Positions 16,704 to 24,924 of a stretch of DNA of 64,000 nt are shown here, piece by piece (the stretch's first letter is position 1; every line of letters begins with the position of its first letter). This DNA comes from Streptomyces omiyaensis (GTDB taxonomy: Bacteria; Actinomycetota; Actinomycetes; Streptomycetales; Streptomycetaceae). The notes beneath the pieces are model-generated. The model saw only the letters and a program-made list of their open reading frames with translations, was not told the DNA's origin and made no database searches. The DNA is taken from positions 62,001 to 126,000 of the forward strand of contig NZ_BMVV01000023.1 in the NCBI RefSeq assembly GCF_014650895.1. The letters are read 5' to 3'. The translations under genes and the position numbers were made by a program.

Positions 16704-17207
16704 TCACACGCCGTGCAGCTCGGGCAGCAGGTCCGGGTTGACCACCCGCAGGATCGTCGCCACCTGTGCCGGATCGGCCGCCGCCCACAGCACCCGCCGC
16801 GCCGCCCGGTACTTGGCGGCGAGCCGCTCCCGCTGTTCCGGCGGCAGCCCCGCCGCCCGGTCCGCGCGGCTGTTGTGCGCGTTGTCGGCGATCTTCACCA
16901 GGGCGGCGTCGGGATCCCCGGCCACGCGCCGGATCTTCTCCTCGTACGAGCCGTCCGGGTCGTTGGTGACGGCCTCCACGATCCGCACGACCCGTTCGGG
17001 GATCCCGGCGGCCCGCAGCCCGTCGCCCGTCCACGCGGTGTCCTCGACGACGTCGTGGAGCAGGCCCGCCATCGCCAGCTCGGTCCCGAGCGGCGCCAGT
17101 CCGGCGGCCACGGCCCGGACGTGCTGCACGTACGGGACTCCGATCTTGTCGACCTGACCGGCGTGCGCACGGTCGGCGAGGGCGTCCACTTCGGCGAGGG
17201 TCAGCAT
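16704..17207 (-). CDS. HD-domain phosphohydrolase (SpoT-like fold)
   Basis: 167 aa. Motifs are RAHAGQVDKIGVPYVQHVRAV near residue 13 and the HD pair in MAGLLHDVVEDTAWT near 47, followed by KIADNAHNSRADR near 105. This pattern is that of the small (p)ppGpp hydrolase/Mesh1-like HD family and of GTP-pyrophosphokinase hydrolase domains. The substrate could be (p)ppGpp or another nucleotide. It is divergent from the LLM gene and stands alone. Confidence 0.8.
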   Translation of the reverse strand: MLTLAEVDALADRAHAGQVDKIGVPYVQHVRAVAAGLAPLGTELAMAGLLHDVVEDTAWTGDGLRAAGIPERVVRIVEAVTNDPDGSYEEKIRRVAGDPDAALVKIADNAHNSRADRAAGLPPEQRERLAAKYRAARRVLWAAADPAQVATILRVVNPDLLPELHGV

Positions 17208-17321
17208 GCCCCCATCATCCCGGCACGCGCGCGCGTGCGGACCGCCGGGTCCGCGCGGGCCGCCACACGGTGTTCACACGACGGGGGAATTCCCGTGCCG
17301 GAGGGGCCCGTTGCCGCCTGC

Positions 17322-18269
17322 ATGACTCTCGGTGTGACACTCGCCTCCACCCGCAGCCCGCACTCCGTCGACGAGACCGTCCGCCTCGCGCGCGAGGCCC
17401 GGGACGCGGGGCTGCACTCCGCGTGGTTCGGCCAGACCTTCGCGCACGACTCGCCCATGCTGGCCGCCGTCGTCGGCCGCGAGGTGCCGGGACTGCACGT
17501 GGGGACCGCCGCCCTCCCGGTGTTCGGCCGCCACCCCCTGCTCGTCTCCAGTCAGGCCCAGACGGCCCAGGCCGCCACCGGCGGCCGCTACCACCTGGGT
17601 CTCGCCCTCGGCACCCGGCACCTCACCGAGGCCGCCTTCGGCCTGCCGTACGAGCGGCCCGTCGGCCTGCTGAGGGAGTTCCTCACCGCGCTGCGGCCCC
17701 TCCTGGAGACCGGCGAGGCCGACTTCCACGGCGAGCTGCTGACGGCGACGACCCCGTACCCGGCGGCCGTGCCCGGCGCCCGTCCGACGGTGCCGGTCCT
17801 GGTCGCCGCCATGGGGCCGCAGGCCCTGAAGGCGAGCGGGGAACTCGCGGACGGCATCCTCCCCTTCCTCGCGGGCCCGCGCGCCCTCGCCGAGCACATC
17901 GTCCCCGCCGTCACCGCCGCCGCGCGGGCGGCGGGCCGGCCCGCGCCGCGGATCGTGGCCCTCGTGCCCGGCCTGGTCACCGCCGACCCCGACGGAGTGC
18001 GCCGACGGGCCGCCGAGAACCTCGCGCTGTACGAGCGGATCCCCTCCTACCGGCGCGTCATCGGGCTCTCCGGTGCCGCGCGCGCCGCGGAGCTGGCCGT
18101 CCTCGGCGACGAGGAGGCCGTCGCCGCCGAGGTCCGCCGCCACTTCGACGCGGGCGCCACCGAGGTGGTGTTCACGGCGACCGATCTCGGCGGCGAGGAC
18201 GACCGCAGGCGGACCTGGAAACTCCTCGGCGAGCTCTCCGCGGAGCGGGCCGGGGGAGGGGCGGGCTGA
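17322..18269 (+). CDS. LLM-class F420-dependent oxidoreductase
   Basis: 315 aa, luciferase-like TIM-barrel family that uses F420 or FMN. MTLGVTLASTRSPHSVDETVRLAREA opens the barrel; YHLGLALGTRHL near 85, TVPVLVAAMGPQALKASGELADGI near 155 and the ATEVVFTATD end strand near 285 are typical. The ATG at 17322 was chosen because the barrel begins there. A GTG at 17295 is possible but adds nine residues with no homology-like content. Substrate unknown. Confidence 0.85.
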   Translation: MTLGVTLASTRSPHSVDETVRLAREARDAGLHSAWFGQTFAHDSPMLAAVVGREVPGLHVGTAALPVFGRHPLLVSSQAQTAQAATGGRYHLGLALGTRHLTEAAFGLPYERPVGLLREFLTALRPLLETGEADFHGELLTATTPYPAAVPGARPTVPVLVAAMGPQALKASGELADGILPFLAGPRALAEHIVPAVTAAARAAGRPAPRIVALVPGLVTADPDGVRRRAAENLALYERIPSYRRVIGLSGAARAAELAVLGDEEAVAAEVRRHFDAGATEVVFTATDLGGEDDRRRTWKLLGELSAERAGGGAG

Positions 18270-19025
18270 CCGTCCCCACCTGCGGGCAGGCGCTCGGTTC
18301 CGTGGGCGCCCCCGCCCCGTGGGCGCGGCGGCACCGGACCTCCCCGGCCCCCGGGCTCCCTGCCCGACCGGGCCGACGCCCCCTTCCGACGTTCCCGCCC
18401 GGGGTCCCCGCCTCCGGCGGACCCCGCCGGCCGGGGGACGGCCGGGAGGACCGCCCGCCCTCCCGGCCGGTTCGGCGGCGCCCACACCCCCTTCGGGCAC
18501 CCGCACCGCCGGCACCCCGGTCGCCGCCTCTCCCGCGGGCCCCCGCGGCCTCGTGCTCCGCCCGCGCGGCGGCGGCCCCGTCGCCCTCCGGCCCCGCCCG
18601 GCCCCGACGCCCCGACCGTGAGGGGCGGTTCCCGTCGGCGCGCCCGTGACCACGCCGTCCCCGGGGCGGGCCGGGCCGCCGGCCCGCGCACCGGTGCCCG
18701 TTCCCGCCCGCGCGGAGTGCGCCGAACCGGAGCGCGCGTACCCGAACGCGCCGGGTGGAGGCTTCCGTTGCCAGCCGGAACAGGCCATGGTCGTCGGAGA
18801 GCCCGAAGACGTTGGCGCGACTGGCCGGCAGTGGCCTCAGGACGCCAGAGGGGCACAATTGCCCAGCAAGACGCCGGGGTTCCCGGATTCCGGACGCGTT
18901 CGGTCCGGGGGTTGTGGTTCGGGCGAGGCGGGCAGGTTTGGAGCGTCGCGTGGCGGGAATTGTCGGCCGTCAGTGACAGCGGCACCAAACGACGGATTCC
19001 GAGGACTGAAGGAGGTGGAGCGACC
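18270..19025. other. Gene-free region upstream of the terpene synthase
   Basis: 756 bp. The first half (to about 18650) is C-rich sequence with no credible reading frame on either strand. From about 18780 the GC content falls, and this part probably carries the terpene synthase promoter. No clear -35/-10 pair or palindrome was found. Confidence 0.6.
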
Positions 19026-20165
19026 ATGCCCCTGCATGCCGTCGAAATCCCCGAGCTGTGGATGCCTCATCCACTCAAGGTCAATCCGCACCTGCCGGGG
19101 CTGCGGGCGGAGAGCGAGACGTGGGCACGCGAGATGGGCATGCTGGACGACGGAGCCGGACGGCCCGACCGCCGCCCCATCTGGACCCCGAGCCAGTTCC
19201 GGGCGATGACGGTGGACCTGCTCACCGCCTGGACCCTGCCCGACGCCGACCCGGACGCGCTCCGGCTCAACCACCGCTTCAACATCTGGGCCCTCGCCTG
19301 GGACGACTACTTCGCCCACGCCTTCAAGCGGACCAGCGACCTCCAGGGCGCCCACGAGTTCACCGCCCGTCTCCACGCCTTCCTGCGCACCGACGCGGGC
19401 GCCCGCCTGCCCGAGCCGGTCAACGCCGTGGAGCGGGGCATCGCCGACCTCCAGCGCCACCTCTTCCCGCCCCGACTGGCGCACTGGAGGCCGGAGTTCA
19501 GCAGGGCGCTGACCCGTTACGTCGACGCCGGCGTCGAGGAGCTGGCCAACAGCCGCACCGGCCGCGTCCCCCACCTCATCGACTACGCGCCCTTCCGGCG
19601 GGAGAGCTTCGCCGCCCACACCGCCCCCTACTCGGTCGAGCTCTCCACCGGAGCCCGAATACCCGAGCGGATCCGGCACAGCCGGACCGTCCGCGGCCTC
19701 ACCGCCGCGTTCATGGACGTCATGGGCCTGGCGAACGACATCGCCTCCTACGAGCGGGAGGTCCACGAGGAACACGACGTGAACAACCTCGTCGTCGTGC
19801 TCGGCACCTCCCTCGGCATCCCCCTCCGCGAGGCCGTGCCCGCCTCCGTGCACCTCGTCAACTCCCGCATGCGGGACTTCGAGCAGCTCCGCGAGGAGGA
19901 CGTCCCCCTGCTGGCCCGCCGGGCCGGCCTCGACCCCGAGGAGCGGGCCGAACTGGACACCTGGCTGGGCGGGGCGTGCAGCTTCCTCTCCGGGCTCCAC
20001 GCCTGGTACACCGGCGCACCCCGGTACGTCCCCTCCGAGCCGCCCTTCCCGGAGCAGCGCCTCCCCGCGCCCGCCCCGGCGGAGCAGTGGTACGGAAGGG
20101 GGGCCGGCGGCCACGCGCCGACGCCCCCCTCCGCCGTCGGGCTCGGTCTCGACGCCGAGCCGTGA
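19026..20165 (+). CDS. Class I terpene synthase
   Basis: 379 aa. It should ionise and cyclise a prenyl diphosphate, most likely farnesyl or geranyl. The first metal motif is WDDYFAH (Asp 93-94), without a third acidic residue. The second is the NSE triad in NDIASYERE (Asn237, Ser241, Glu245). An RY-like pair is not certain. The length fits bacterial sesquiterpene synthases (about 330-380), with a Pro/Ala-rich C-terminal tail. A strong GAAGGAGGTG site precedes the ATG. Its stop is 5 bp from the stop of the convergent P450, so the two transcripts must overlap. Product cannot be named; it is not the two-domain geosmin synthase. Confidence 0.87.
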   Translation: MPLHAVEIPELWMPHPLKVNPHLPGLRAESETWAREMGMLDDGAGRPDRRPIWTPSQFRAMTVDLLTAWTLPDADPDALRLNHRFNIWALAWDDYFAHAFKRTSDLQGAHEFTARLHAFLRTDAGARLPEPVNAVERGIADLQRHLFPPRLAHWRPEFSRALTRYVDAGVEELANSRTGRVPHLIDYAPFRRESFAAHTAPYSVELSTGARIPERIRHSRTVRGLTAAFMDVMGLANDIASYEREVHEEHDVNNLVVVLGTSLGIPLREAVPASVHLVNSRMRDFEQLREEDVPLLARRAGLDPEERAELDTWLGGACSFLSGLHAWYTGAPRYVPSEPPFPEQRLPAPAPAEQWYGRGAGGHAPTPPSAVGLGLDAEP

Positions 20166-20170
20166 CCGGC

Positions 20171-21631
20171 CTACCCCAGCCGCAGCATCCGCAGCAGCCG
20201 CTCCCACCACGACGGTCGCGCCCCGGGGCCGGCCGCCGGTCCGGGCACGGCCGCCGGGGCCGCCTCCGGTGCCGCGGCCGGTGAGGGGATCCCGGCGGTC
20301 TGCGGCGGCGGGGCCGCCGGCAGGGGCGCCTCGAACTGCTGGGTCCGCGGCGCCCGCGGGGCGAACGTGACGGGCAGCGCCGTCAGGTGCTTCGCCCAGG
20401 TGGAGGAGCGCCAGCTGAGACTCTCCTCCGGGACGGCCAGGACGATGTCGGGCAGCCGGGTGAGCAGGATGTCGATGCCGGTGTCGGCGATGATGCGGCC
20501 GACGTCCTGACCGGGGCACTCGTGGCTGCCGGCGCTGAAGGACAGGTGCGCCCGGTTGTGGTGGACGGGCGCCGCCGGGTCCGGGCGGACGGCCCGGTCC
20601 ATGTTCCCGGCGGCCAGACCGAGCAGCAGCATGTCGCCGGCCCTGATCTGCTGCCCGCCGAGCGTGGTGTCCCCGTTGGCGTACCGGGACGGGCACACCA
20701 TCAGCGGCGGCTCGTCCCACAGCACCTGCTCGACCGCCTCCGGCAGCGTCATCTGGCCGCCGGCCAGCGAGCCGCGGAACCGCGGGTCGGTGACCACCAT
20801 CCGCAGCACGTTCGACATCAGGTTGGCGGTGGTCTCGTAGCCGGCGAGCAGGATGAGGCGCAGGTGGTGCACGACCTCCTCGTCGGTGAGTCCCGCCGGG
20901 TGGGCCATCAGCGCGGAGGCGATGTCCTGGCCCGGGTGCTCGCGCTTGTCCAGGACGAGCTGTTCCAGGCTCGCCACCACGAAGGCGTTGCTCGCCAGCG
21001 AGGTCTCGGTGGCCTTGAAGAGGTCCCGCGCGGCCTGGACCAGCTTCGGCGCCGCCTCGTCGGACATGCCGAGCAGGTGGATGAGGGTGAGCATCGGCAG
21101 GTGCTCGGTGAACCGGTCGACCAGCTCGGCCTCGCCGGCCTCGCAGAAGGTGTCGATCAGCTCGTGCGCGAAGCGGTTGATGCGGCGCCGGATGCCCCGG
21201 TGGTCGAACTGGTCGAGCGAGGCGGTGACCGCGCTGCGCAGCCGCTGGTGCTCCTCGCCGTCCGCGCACACGCAGTCCGGCCGCCAGCCGATCATCGGCA
21301 TCAGCGGGGAGGTGGCGGGGTCGATCTCCCCGGTGCTCCAGCCGTGCCAGACCCGCGGGTCGCGGGAGAACTGGGTGGAGCGGGTGGCCACGTCCCGGTT
21401 CTCGTTGTAGCCGAGGACCAGCCAGGCGCGGACGTCGCCGTCGAGGAGGACGGGCGCGACCGGACCGTGGGTGGCCCGCAGCTCCTCGTAGAGGCCCATG
21501 GGATCGGTCTCGGCGGCGGGTCCGTAGAGCCGTGCCGCGCCGCCGGGGCCGGTGGCCGCGTGGGCCGGGCAGCCGGGGGGCGGGACGAGCCCGCCCTCGT
21601 GCGTGGCGTGCTCGTGGGCGGGGAGGGTCAT
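20171..21631 (-). CDS. Cytochrome P450 of the conservon, CYP157-like, no ExxR motif
   Basis: 486 aa, last gene of conservon 2, its ATG overlapping the GTPase stop. The I-helix reads LLAGYETTANL near 245 and the haem-thiolate loop SFSAGSHECPGQD near 355, so a cysteine ligand is present. Where other P450s have ExxR, the K-helix reads AVEQVLWDEPP: Glu present, Arg replaced by Leu. The published CYP157 family of Streptomyces conservons has the same loss (EQSLW in CYP157C1). A Pro/Ala linker leads to a short amphipathic tail, SWWERLLRMLRLG, perhaps a membrane contact. The neighbouring terpene synthase is a candidate source of its substrate; that is inference. Confidence 0.9.
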   Translation of the reverse strand: MTLPAHEHATHEGGLVPPPGCPAHAATGPGGAARLYGPAAETDPMGLYEELRATHGPVAPVLLDGDVRAWLVLGYNENRDVATRSTQFSRDPRVWHGWSTGEIDPATSPLMPMIGWRPDCVCADGEEHQRLRSAVTASLDQFDHRGIRRRINRFAHELIDTFCEAGEAELVDRFTEHLPMLTLIHLLGMSDEAAPKLVQAARDLFKATETSLASNAFVVASLEQLVLDKREHPGQDIASALMAHPAGLTDEEVVHHLRLILLAGYETTANLMSNVLRMVVTDPRFRGSLAGGQMTLPEAVEQVLWDEPPLMVCPSRYANGDTTLGGQQIRAGDMLLLGLAAGNMDRAVRPDPAAPVHHNRAHLSFSAGSHECPGQDVGRIIADTGIDILLTRLPDIVLAVPEESLSWRSSTWAKHLTALPVTFAPRAPRTQQFEAPLPAAPPPQTAGIPSPAAAPEAAPAAVPGPAAGPGARPSWWERLLRMLRLG

Positions 21632-22248
21632 GCGGTCTCCTGGGCGGCGAGGGAGCACAGGTAGACCATCAGCGAGAGCAGGGCGTCCCGGCAGGACGCC
21701 CGGTCACGGGCGTCGCAGGTGACGAGCGGGACGGAATCGCTGAGGGCCAGCGCCGTGCGCAGTTCTGGTAGCGGGTACTGCGGGGCCTCGGGGAAGGTGT
21801 TGACGGCCACCACGAAGGGGACGCGGCGGTCCTCCAGCCGGGTGATGACCTCGAAGCAGACTTCGATCCTCCGGGTGTCCACGAGGACCACGGCGCCGAG
21901 CGCGCCCTGGAAGATCCCGTTCCAGAGGAACCAGAAGCGCTCCTGGCCCGGTGTCCCGAACAGGTAGAGGATCAGCTCCTCGTTGATGCTGATCCGGCCG
22001 AAGTCCATCGCGACGGTCGTGGTGTTCTTGCCCGACGCGCCGGGATTGTGGTCGATCCCGACGCCGGCCTGGGTCATGCGTTCCTCGGTCGTGAGCGGGG
22101 GGATCTCGCTCACCGCTCCGACCATCGTCGTCTTGCCGACGCCGAAGCCGCCGACGACGACGACCTTGACGCCCCTGGCGCCGTGCGGCAGCAGCAGGTC
22201 GGTGTCGCGGGGGCCCGCCCTGAGCGTGTCAGAGTCTCCGTAGTCCAT
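21628..22248 (-). CDS. cvnD: Conservon small GTPase (conservon 2)
   Basis: 206 aa Ras-like GTPase of the MglA/CvnD type. G1 is GGFGVGKTT near residue 34; switch I carries TTTVAMDFGRI; G3 is FGTPGQERF near 96; the G4 position reads VAVNTF, lacking the usual NKxD. It overlaps the DUF742 gene by 20 bp, exactly as in conservon 3. CvnD is thought to be the output switch of the conservon complex. Confidence 0.95.
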   Translation of the reverse strand: MDYGDSDTLRAGPRDTDLLLPHGARGVKVVVVGGFGVGKTTMVGAVSEIPPLTTEERMTQAGVGIDHNPGASGKNTTTVAMDFGRISINEELILYLFGTPGQERFWFLWNGIFQGALGAVVLVDTRRIEVCFEVITRLEDRRVPFVVAVNTFPEAPQYPLPELRTALALSDSVPLVTCDARDRASCRDALLSLMVYLCSLAAQETA

Positions 22249-22603
22249 GGATCACCGCCTCCAATAGGCCGCGGTCGGGGAAGGCCGCGACGGGCACGGG
22301 TGCAATCGCCTCCACGCGTTCGTCGTCGACGAGCTGGGACAGCAGCACGGTGACGACGCTGAACGGAAGGCTGAGATAGGCCGAGACCTCGGCCACCGAG
22401 AGCGGGTACTCGCACATGGAGAGGATGGCCGCCTGTTCGGGCTGCATCGAGGGCTCCGGCGCGGACCGCGTCGCGATGAGCGTGACGAGGTCGAAGGTCT
22501 TGGCCGAGGAGCCCTCGCCGCCGGTGATGACGTACAGCGGGACGGGGGTTCCCTCGTCCCAGGGGCGGGGGTTGTCCGGGGGATGGGGGTTGTCCGAGGT
22601 CAC
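22229..22603 (-). CDS. cvnC: Conservon DUF742 protein (conservon 2)
   Basis: 124 aa. Typical DUF742 order: an N-terminal acidic/Pro segment, VPLYVITGGEG, FDLVTLIATRS, then a winged-helix-like region (AAILSMCEYPLSVAEVSAYLSLPFSVVTVLLSQL) and the conserved ending LLEAVIHGLRRL. Its ATG overlaps the Roadblock stop (ATGA). CvnC binds the other conservon proteins; it has no known enzymatic activity. Confidence 0.93.
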   Translation of the reverse strand: MTSDNPHPPDNPRPWDEGTPVPLYVITGGEGSSAKTFDLVTLIATRSAPEPSMQPEQAAILSMCEYPLSVAEVSAYLSLPFSVVTVLLSQLVDDERVEAIAPVPVAAFPDRGLLEAVIHGLRRL

Positions 22604-23010
22604 ATCGCCTGCCGGACGACGTCTTCACGGGGCGGACTGGTCATGTGCCGGCCGATCCTGACCACGAGCGCCCGCATGCGCGCACCGAGCAGCCCCGCGT
22701 CCACCTCCTCGTCGGCGAGGACGGCGAGGTAGGCGCCGGGACCGGCCGCCATGAGGGAGAAGTAGCCGCCGTCGGCCTCGATCCCGACCATGTGGGTGGT
22801 GCCGTTCCCGTGCGGGAACATCTGCGCGATCGCCCGGGCGAGGCTCTGGATGCCGGAACAGGCGGCGGCGATCGCGTCGGCGGTGTCGGGCGCCGTGTTG
22901 GCCTGGCCGATGCACAGGCCGTCCGCGGAGAGGACGACCACGTGCCGTACGTGCGGAACGCCGCCCACGAGCTCGGTGAGCATCCAGTCGATGTTGGGCA
23001 GTGGCTGCAT
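22600..23010 (-). CDS. cvnB: Conservon Roadblock/LC7 protein (conservon 2)
   Basis: 136 aa. The Roadblock fold is seen in IDWMLTELVGGVPHVRHVVVLSADGLCIGQ and in SLMAAGPGAYLAVLADEEVDAGLLGARMRALV. The ATG at 23010 lies 1 bp after the kinase TAA and has GAGG at a good distance. An in-frame ATG at 23025 would add five residues but has no ribosome site, so the shorter form is preferred. Confidence 0.92.
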   Translation of the reverse strand: MQPLPNIDWMLTELVGGVPHVRHVVVLSADGLCIGQANTAPDTADAIAAACSGIQSLARAIAQMFPHGNGTTHMVGIEADGGYFSLMAAGPGAYLAVLADEEVDAGLLGARMRALVVRIGRHMTSPPREDVVRQAM

Positions 23011-23011
23011 G

Positions 23012-24565
23012 TTATTCGACCTCATCAGACGGCTGGCTGTGCGGAGTGGAGGATTCGGTGCCCGAGCGCTTGTCGCCGTTGAAGGCCTCCCACATCAGCC
23101 CGGGCGCGCGGGTGGACCTCCGGGGGGCCGGGGCGGGCTCGGGGCCGGTGCGGAGGACCGGCGTCGGCACGGGCGACTCGCGGCGGCGGCGCGGCAGACC
23201 GTTGAGGGTCTTCCCGTCGACGAACGGGTCCGCGCCGTCGTCGGTGGACGCGAGGAGCGGGGCGGGCGCCGGCGGGGGCACGGGCAGCGGCGCGGGGGCC
23301 GGGGGCGGCACCGGCGGGTTGCCGCGCGAGGGCAGCGGCCGGACCGGTCCGGCCGCGCGCCTCCGGGCGGGCTCAGGGGTTCTCACGACGGGCCTCTCCA
23401 CCGTGGTGATCAGGCGCCGGGGTACGAGGATCACGGCCCGTACGCCTCCGTAGGCGGAGGGACGCAGGTCGACGTCGCAGCCGTGCTCGCGGGCCAGTCG
23501 GCTGACGACCGGGAGGCCGAGCTGCGTGACCTCGCCCAGACCGGCGAGGAACAGGCCCGACGCCGACTCCGTCATCACGCGGTTGATGCGGTGCCGGACC
23601 TCCTCGGTGAGGCCGACGCCGCGGTCCTCGATCTCGATCGCGATGCCCGAGGGCACCTCGACGGCGCTCACCTCCACCGGGGTGTGCGGGGGGGAGAACG
23701 ACGTGGCGTTGTCGAGGAGTTCGGCCAGGAGGTGGATCAGCGGCTCGGCGCCGGGGCCGATGACGGCCGCCTCGGTGACCGACTGGAGCTTCACCCGCGG
23801 GTAGTCCACGATGCGCGACATGGCGCCGCGCAGCACGTCGTAGAGCGGGATGGGCTTGGACCACTGGCGGCCGGGGCGGGCGTCGCCGAGGACCGCGATG
23901 CTGGCCGCGAGACGGCCGATCAGCGCGTTGCGGTGGTCGACGTCCTGCAGGCCGCGAGCGAGGACGAGGTCCGTGCCGTGGACGATCTGCATCTCCCGCA
24001 GGTCCTTGGCGAGCTGGTGCACGATCGCCTGGACGCGGCGCGCGACGGCCACGAGCGCCCGCTGGGAGGAGTCCCGGGTGTTCTCCTCGGCCTCGACCGC
24101 CTCCAGGAGCGTGCGCAGCGCGCCCCTGAGCGCCTCGGTGAACCCCGGGTCGAGGTGGTCGCCGAAGCGGACGGAGTTCACGATCTCCGAGGCCGGGTCG
24201 CCCTTCTGGAGCCGGGCGACGGCGGCCGGGAGCAGCTCCTCGGCCAGCCAGACGGTGGTGGTCCGCTGGTCGGCCAGGCGCGCGAGCATCGCCGCCTCGC
24301 GCTCCGCGTGGGCCTGCTGCGCGGCCTGCACGACCCGGACGTGCCGGGCCTCGCCGGCCGCCCGTGCCAGACGCACGGTCAGGATCGTGCTGCCGACCGT
24401 GAGGGAGACGGCGGCGAAGCCGTACCAGGCCACCGGTGTCCGTATCTGCGCAGGCGCGAAGAGCAGCCCTATGGCGAACAGGAGGGCGAGCACCCCCGGC
24501 GGGACGAGCCACGCCGGAGCCGCCGCACCGGCCCCGGCTCTGGAAGTTGAACCTGCGCGAACCAT
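23012..24565 (-). CDS. cvnA: Conservon sensor histidine-kinase-like protein (conservon 2)
   Basis: 517 aa. Two hydrophobic segments (about 20-38 and 45-67) are followed by a helical linker, a DHp-like segment around MQIVHGTDLVLARGLQDVDHRNAL, and an ATPase domain with LLAELLDNATSFSPPHT near 285, EDRGVGL and the SAYGGVRAVILVP end. A Pro-rich tail of about 130 residues contains a GLPRRRR motif, also present in CvnA1 as LPRRRR. The start is the ATG at 24565 behind TTGAGGGAAACCG; a TTG just upstream is ignored. First gene of a five-gene operon. Confidence 0.93.
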   Translation of the reverse strand: MVRAGSTSRAGAGAAAPAWLVPPGVLALLFAIGLLFAPAQIRTPVAWYGFAAVSLTVGSTILTVRLARAAGEARHVRVVQAAQQAHAEREAAMLARLADQRTTTVWLAEELLPAAVARLQKGDPASEIVNSVRFGDHLDPGFTEALRGALRTLLEAVEAEENTRDSSQRALVAVARRVQAIVHQLAKDLREMQIVHGTDLVLARGLQDVDHRNALIGRLAASIAVLGDARPGRQWSKPIPLYDVLRGAMSRIVDYPRVKLQSVTEAAVIGPGAEPLIHLLAELLDNATSFSPPHTPVEVSAVEVPSGIAIEIEDRGVGLTEEVRHRINRVMTESASGLFLAGLGEVTQLGLPVVSRLAREHGCDVDLRPSAYGGVRAVILVPRRLITTVERPVVRTPEPARRRAAGPVRPLPSRGNPPVPPPAPAPLPVPPPAPAPLLASTDDGADPFVDGKTLNGLPRRRRESPVPTPVLRTGPEPAPAPRRSTRAPGLMWEAFNGDKRSGTESSTPHSQPSDEVE

Positions 24566-24924
24566 CAACGGTTTCCCTCAACGTCTGGAATAGGAGAGGA
24601 CTGAAGTGGCGCGACGTACCGACAGGAAAGCGCGGGCACGCGAACGATCACGCACGCGTGCTCGAACGGGACCGCTTTCGGGTGCCTCCGCCCACGCGTC
24701 GATGCCCGTGTCTCCCTGTGGCCGTGCTCCGTCGACGCCCCCGCTCCCAGCGTTCATGACTCGCTGTGAGCGCGGCGCAACACATCTGCGGAGCATAGTC
24801 AGTTCGGGATTGGCGTGTGACCTCGATGGAAGGAAGGGTTCTATCAATCAAACTGGCCTCAAAAAGAGGCATTAATGCATATCGAAAATGACAGCAAGCG
24901 ATCAGGCGGAGCGCCTTTCGGCGG
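24566..24924. promoter_or_regulatory. Gene-free region with an AT-rich island upstream of conservon 2
   Basis: 359 bp between the SWIM gene and conservon 2. Positions about 24775-24905 are clearly AT-rich for this genome. A small hairpin (GCCTC 24856-24860, AAAAA loop, GAGGC 24866-24870) lies downstream of the SWIM stop and gives a U-run within the loop on the minus transcript. The region must hold the conservon promoter; no hexamer pair was convincing enough to place. Confidence 0.55.

Noticed and set aside
18646..19025. Rightward GTG frame upstream of the terpene synthase
   Set aside because: It runs out of frame into the synthase gene, is Pro/Gly-rich and has no ribosome site.
24606..24875. 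89-codon rightward frame upstream of conservon 2
   Set aside because: Arg/Ser-rich composition without a fold, in the conservon promoter region.
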